The translations under genes and the position numbers were made by a program. From an uncultured Thermomicrobiales bacterium (GTDB lineage: Bacteria; Chloroflexota; Chloroflexia; Thermomicrobiales; UBA6265), in assembly GCA_902806365.1 (NCBI GenBank), contig CADCWJ010000063.1, forward strand, positions 1 to 7,895: 7,895 nt of DNA, read 5' to 3'. Below are positions 6,128 through 7,895 of the stretch, piece by piece. The notes under the pieces were generated by a model. That model had not been told where the DNA came from. It saw nothing but the letters and a program-made list of their open reading frames with translations, and ran no database searches. Position 1 is the stretch's first letter; each line of letters opens with the position of its first letter.

Positions 6128-6133
6128 CTCCTT
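6128..6133 (-). promoter_or_regulatory. Ribosome binding site of the sugar kinase
   Basis: AAGGAG on the minus strand, 7 bases before the ATG at 6120. It shows that the 97 upstream in-frame codons are not part of the protein. Confidence 0.8.
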
Positions 6134-6212
6134 GGAGCATGATGGCTGACGGCAACAGGTGTCCGCTCCGGGCTGCCGTTCCGGGCGGGTGCCACGAGCG
6201 AGGATCGCATAA

Positions 6213-6225
6213 TTCCGTGGCGGAA
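6213..6225. promoter_or_regulatory. Inverted repeat TTCCG-TGG-CGGAA in the divergent gap
   Basis: A perfect 5-bp inverted repeat with a 3-base centre lies in the 235-base region between the divergent kinase (start 6120) and methyltransferase (start about 6356). It overlaps a CATAAT -10-like hexamer on the plus strand (6208-6213) and TATGCG on the minus strand, neither with a convincing -35. It could be an operator for either gene. Confidence 0.38.
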
Positions 6226-6232
6226 CTCTACA

Positions 6233-6342
6233 GCACGAGCAGCCGCACGAGCAGCGGCATCGGATGCTTTCCCGCCGGGCCCGCCCGGTAGCCTTGTCCC
6301 TTGTGGCCGAACGAGCAGCCGGGCGAGCAGCAGGGCGAGCGA
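6233..6342. repeat. Degenerate 12-base GCACGAGCAGCC-type tandem repeats
   Basis: GCACGAGCAGC occurs twice in tandem with a 12-base period (6233-6255). A related run, CGAGCAGCCGGG CGAGCAGCAGGG CGAGCGAACG, follows at 6312-6345, again in 12-base steps. All of it is non-coding upstream of the methyltransferase and kinase starts. Function unknown; it may be slippage-derived or a clustered binding site. Confidence 0.5.
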
Positions 6343-6355
6343 ACGATGCCTGAAG

Positions 6356-7120
6356 GTGACCCAATTGACCGAGCGAATGCCATCGGACGCATCTGTCCCG
6401 GACCGGATCACCGCTCTTGTCGAGAGCCTTTACCGAAGGAGTCCCCTGCGCCGGGACCAGGTGGCGATCCCCGGAACCGCGACCACGCTGGAGATCGTCC
6501 GGCCAGTGGACATCGACGCCCTGCTCGATCAGGTTGTCGACGACCCGGAGCAGAATCTCCCCTACTGGGCAGAGCTCTGGCCGAGCGGGATCGCCCTTGC
6601 CACCGCAATCGCCCACGCTCCCGCCCAGGTGCGAGGGTTACCGGTGCTTGAACTGGGGTCCGGACTCGGGATCACCGCCGCGATCGCGCTCGCTGCCGGA
6701 GCCGACCTGATCGCCACCGACTATGCGCCCGAATCCCTGCTCCTCACCCGCGCGAATTGCCTGCACCATACCGGGCGCGAGCCCCGTACCCTGCGGATCA
6801 ACTGGCGCGATGGAGGGGAATCGGTACTGGCCGAGGCACCGGGCGGATTTCCGGTGGTGCTTGCCGCCGATGTCCTGTACGAGCGCCGCGACATCGAACC
6901 GCTGCTTGCCCTCGTCGACCGGATCGTGGCGCCGGGCGGGATGCTTTGGCTGGCCGAGCCGGGCCGCCCCCCGGCGGCAACCTTTCTCGCCGAGGCATCG
7001 CGGCGGGGATGGACGGCGTCCACTGACCGCCATGATGGCCCCTGGCCCGATCCCGGCGACGCCGGGGTTGTCGTCGCCGTGCATCGGCTCCGGCGCGAAC
7101 GATCAGCAGACCGCTCTTGA
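6356..7120 (+). CDS. Class I SAM-dependent methyltransferase (Methyltransf_16 / METTL21-like)
   Basis: A 254-residue cytoplasmic methyltransferase. The N-terminal marker LPYWAELWPSG (68-78) is followed by SAM motif I VLELGSGLGI (97-106), the acidic residue after strand 2 in ATDYAPE (120-126), INW (148-150) and the post-strand-4 motif ADVLYE (171-176), then VAPGGMLWLAEPGR. This order is characteristic of the Methyltransf_16 group, which includes protein lysine and nicotinamide-like methyltransferases; W-x-E-x-W-P-S-G is its hallmark. The substrate of bacterial members is usually unknown. The chosen start is GTG 6356, but GAAG directly abuts it, so it is weakly supported; ATG 6377 is possible. 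It is divergent from the sugar kinase and has no evident functional link to the genes around it. Confidence 0.82.
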   Translation: MTQLTERMPSDASVPDRITALVESLYRRSPLRRDQVAIPGTATTLEIVRPVDIDALLDQVVDDPEQNLPYWAELWPSGIALATAIAHAPAQVRGLPVLELGSGLGITAAIALAAGADLIATDYAPESLLLTRANCLHHTGREPRTLRINWRDGGESVLAEAPGGFPVVLAADVLYERRDIEPLLALVDRIVAPGGMLWLAEPGRPPAATFLAEASRRGWTASTDRHDGPWPDPGDAGVVVAVHRLRRERSADRS

Positions 7121-7300
7121 CATCGGGATCGAAAAGCGCGACAACAGGCAATACAGATCATAAAGCGCCGTGATTTGTGCATGGCAAAGACCACCGATGG
7201 CAACGCCGACCGAGCGTTCGCTAGTCGTAGGGCGCTTCTGGATCACTGTTCCGGATGGACCGGAAGGGTGCATGTCCTGTAATCGGTGAAGGAGTACGGC
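7121..7300 (+). other. Intergenic region before the ABC ATPase gene
   Basis: 180 bases upstream of the transporter gene. It contains a perfect TTGACA hexamer (7117-7122, overlapping the methyltransferase stop) but no good -10 at proper distance; CATAAA (7159-7164) is too far downstream. It also contains the inverted repeat at 7249-7265. No gene is seen in it. Confidence 0.5.
7249..7265. promoter_or_regulatory. Inverted repeat TTCCGG-ATGGA-CCGGAA upstream of the ABC ATPase
   Basis: A perfect 6-bp inverted repeat with a 5-base centre, ending 35 bases before the ABC gene start and upstream of its SD. Position and symmetry suit an operator; a small RNA hairpin is the other reading. Its TTCCG/CGGAA arms match those of the repeat at 6213-6225. 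Confidence 0.45.
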
Positions 7301-7895
7301 ATGACACGCGTTATCTTCGACGGGGTCACCAAGCTCTACAGCGGCAGCGGGAGCGGCGCACCAGCCGTATCCAACCTCAATCTCGAGATCGAGGATGAGG
7401 AGTTTCTGGTGCTGGTCGGCCCGTCTGGCTGCGGCAAGTCCACGGCGATGCGGATGGTCGCCGGTCTCGAGGAGATCTCGGAAGGGCGGATCATCATCGG
7501 CGATCGGGTCGTCAACGATCTTCCCCCGAAAGACCGCAACGTGGCGATGGTGTTCCAGTCGTACGCGCTCTATCCGCACATGAGCGTGCGGGACAACCTG
7601 GCCTATCCCCTCAAGCTTCGCAAGATCCCGAAGGCCGAGCGCGAGCAGCGCGTGCGCGAGGCGGCGCGCATCCTCGACATCGAGCAGTATCTGGATCGCA
7701 AGCCGAAGGCACTCTCGGGTGGTCAACGCCAGCGCGTCGCGCTGGGCCGTGCGATCGTCCGCAACGCCGACCTCTTCCTGATGGACGAGCCGCTCTCCAA
7801 CCTCGACGCCAAGCTCCGCGTCCAGACGCGTGCCGAGCTCGTCAAGCTGCACGATCGGGTCCGGACGACGACGATCTATGTCACGCATGACCAGA
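7301..7895 (+). CDS. Sugar ABC transporter ATP-binding subunit, CUT1 MalK/UgpC type (3' truncated by window edge)
   Basis: The first 198 codons of an ABC ATPase, open to the end of the window. In order: Walker A GPSGCGKST (40-48), Q-loop MVFQSYALYPHM (83-94), signature LSGGQRQRVALGRA (138-151), Walker B DLFLMDEP with D-loop SNLDAKLR (157-173), and the H-loop THDQ (195-198). The YALYPHMSV and LSNLDAKLR forms are typical of MalK/UgpC/MsmK ATPases, which power uptake of maltose-type or glycerol-phosphate-type substrates and sit on the inner face of the membrane. A Gly/Ser-rich insertion, SGSGSGAPA (14-22), replaces the usual short loop. The missing C-terminal half would show whether it has the regulatory OB domain. 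The ATG at 7301 is preceded by GAAGGAG (7288-7294). Permease and binding-protein genes are expected downstream or elsewhere in the genome. Confidence 0.92.
   Translation, partial: MTRVIFDGVTKLYSGSGSGAPAVSNLNLEIEDEEFLVLVGPSGCGKSTAMRMVAGLEEISEGRIIIGDRVVNDLPPKDRNVAMVFQSYALYPHMSVRDNLAYPLKLRKIPKAEREQRVREAARILDIEQYLDRKPKALSGGQRQRVALGRAIVRNADLFLMDEPLSNLDAKLRVQTRAELVKLHDRVRTTTIYVTHDQ

Noticed and set aside
5410..6291. Plus-strand open frame opposite the sugar kinase
   Set aside because: Antisense to a well-supported PfkB kinase, Arg/Gly/Pro-rich, with no domain signal and no SD site.
6121..6411. 97-codon N-terminal extension of the sugar kinase
   Set aside because: The frame is open, but AAGGAG 7 bases before ATG 6120 and the normal PfkB start fix the shorter protein; the extension also overlaps the divergent methyltransferase start.
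7117..7122. Perfect TTGACA as -35 of an ABC transporter promoter
   Set aside because: No acceptable -10 hexamer at 15-19 bases; it overlaps a stop codon and could be chance.
7103..7888. Minus-strand open frame (261 codons) across the ABC gene
   Set aside because: The opposite strand carries Walker A, Q-loop, signature, Walker B and H-loop in order; this frame is its shadow.
1..7895. CRISPR array, transposon ends, phage genes or toxin-antitoxin pair
   Set aside because: No regularly spaced repeats, no transposase or integrase motifs and no small paired ORFs of that kind were found.

Overview
The window is a high-GC bacterial chromosomal segment with dense genes, short intergenic gaps and strong Shine-Dalgarno (SD) sites. 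No rRNA, tRNA, CRISPR array, transposase or phage gene was found. The mix of a threonine operon, a cytoplasmic GH13 glycosidase, a KDG-type kinase, a sugar ABC ATPase and an Erm-type methyltransferase would fit an actinobacterium or a Chloroflexota/Thermomicrobia-like organism. That assignment is an impression from composition and gene content, not a demonstrated one.

Layout. Plus strand, 1-1560: the 3' end of thrC (threonine synthase) and a complete thrB (homoserine kinase), overlapping by 17 bases. These are the last two steps of threonine synthesis. A 204-base gap with one hairpin separates them from a convergent block. From 6120 down to 1765 every gene is on the minus strand. In transcription order these are a PfkB/KDG-type sugar kinase, a GH13 alpha-amylase-family enzyme 25 bases behind it, then a self-contained regulatory region and an Erm-like 23S rRNA adenine dimethyltransferase, then a GNAT acetyltransferase. 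At the right, on the plus strand and divergent from the kinase, lie a class I SAM methyltransferase (Methyltransf_16-like) and the first 198 codons of a CUT1-type (MalK/UgpC) sugar ABC transporter ATPase that runs off the window.

How the genes work together. The GH13 enzyme, the sugar kinase and the ABC ATPase suggest a carbohydrate uptake and breakdown neighbourhood. Two inverted repeats with TTCCG/CGGAA arms, one in the divergent gap beside the kinase and one just before the ABC gene, could be operators of a shared regulator. The erm and GNAT genes look like a resistance-type insertion between housekeeping or metabolic blocks. The GNAT gene is visibly less GC-rich than its neighbours, and erm is bracketed by a short imperfect direct repeat.

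The most interesting signal is upstream of erm. It has a good sigma70-type promoter (TTGACG, 17 bases, TATGCT), an unannotated 36-codon Arg-rich leader ORF with its own SD and early +X+ motifs (R-I-R), and a series of small hairpins. A downstream segment is complementary both to the erm SD (7 bases) and to part of the leader ORF (8 bases). This is the architecture expected of a macrolide-inducible translational attenuator, and the sequence supports it well, though the switching direction cannot be settled by eye.
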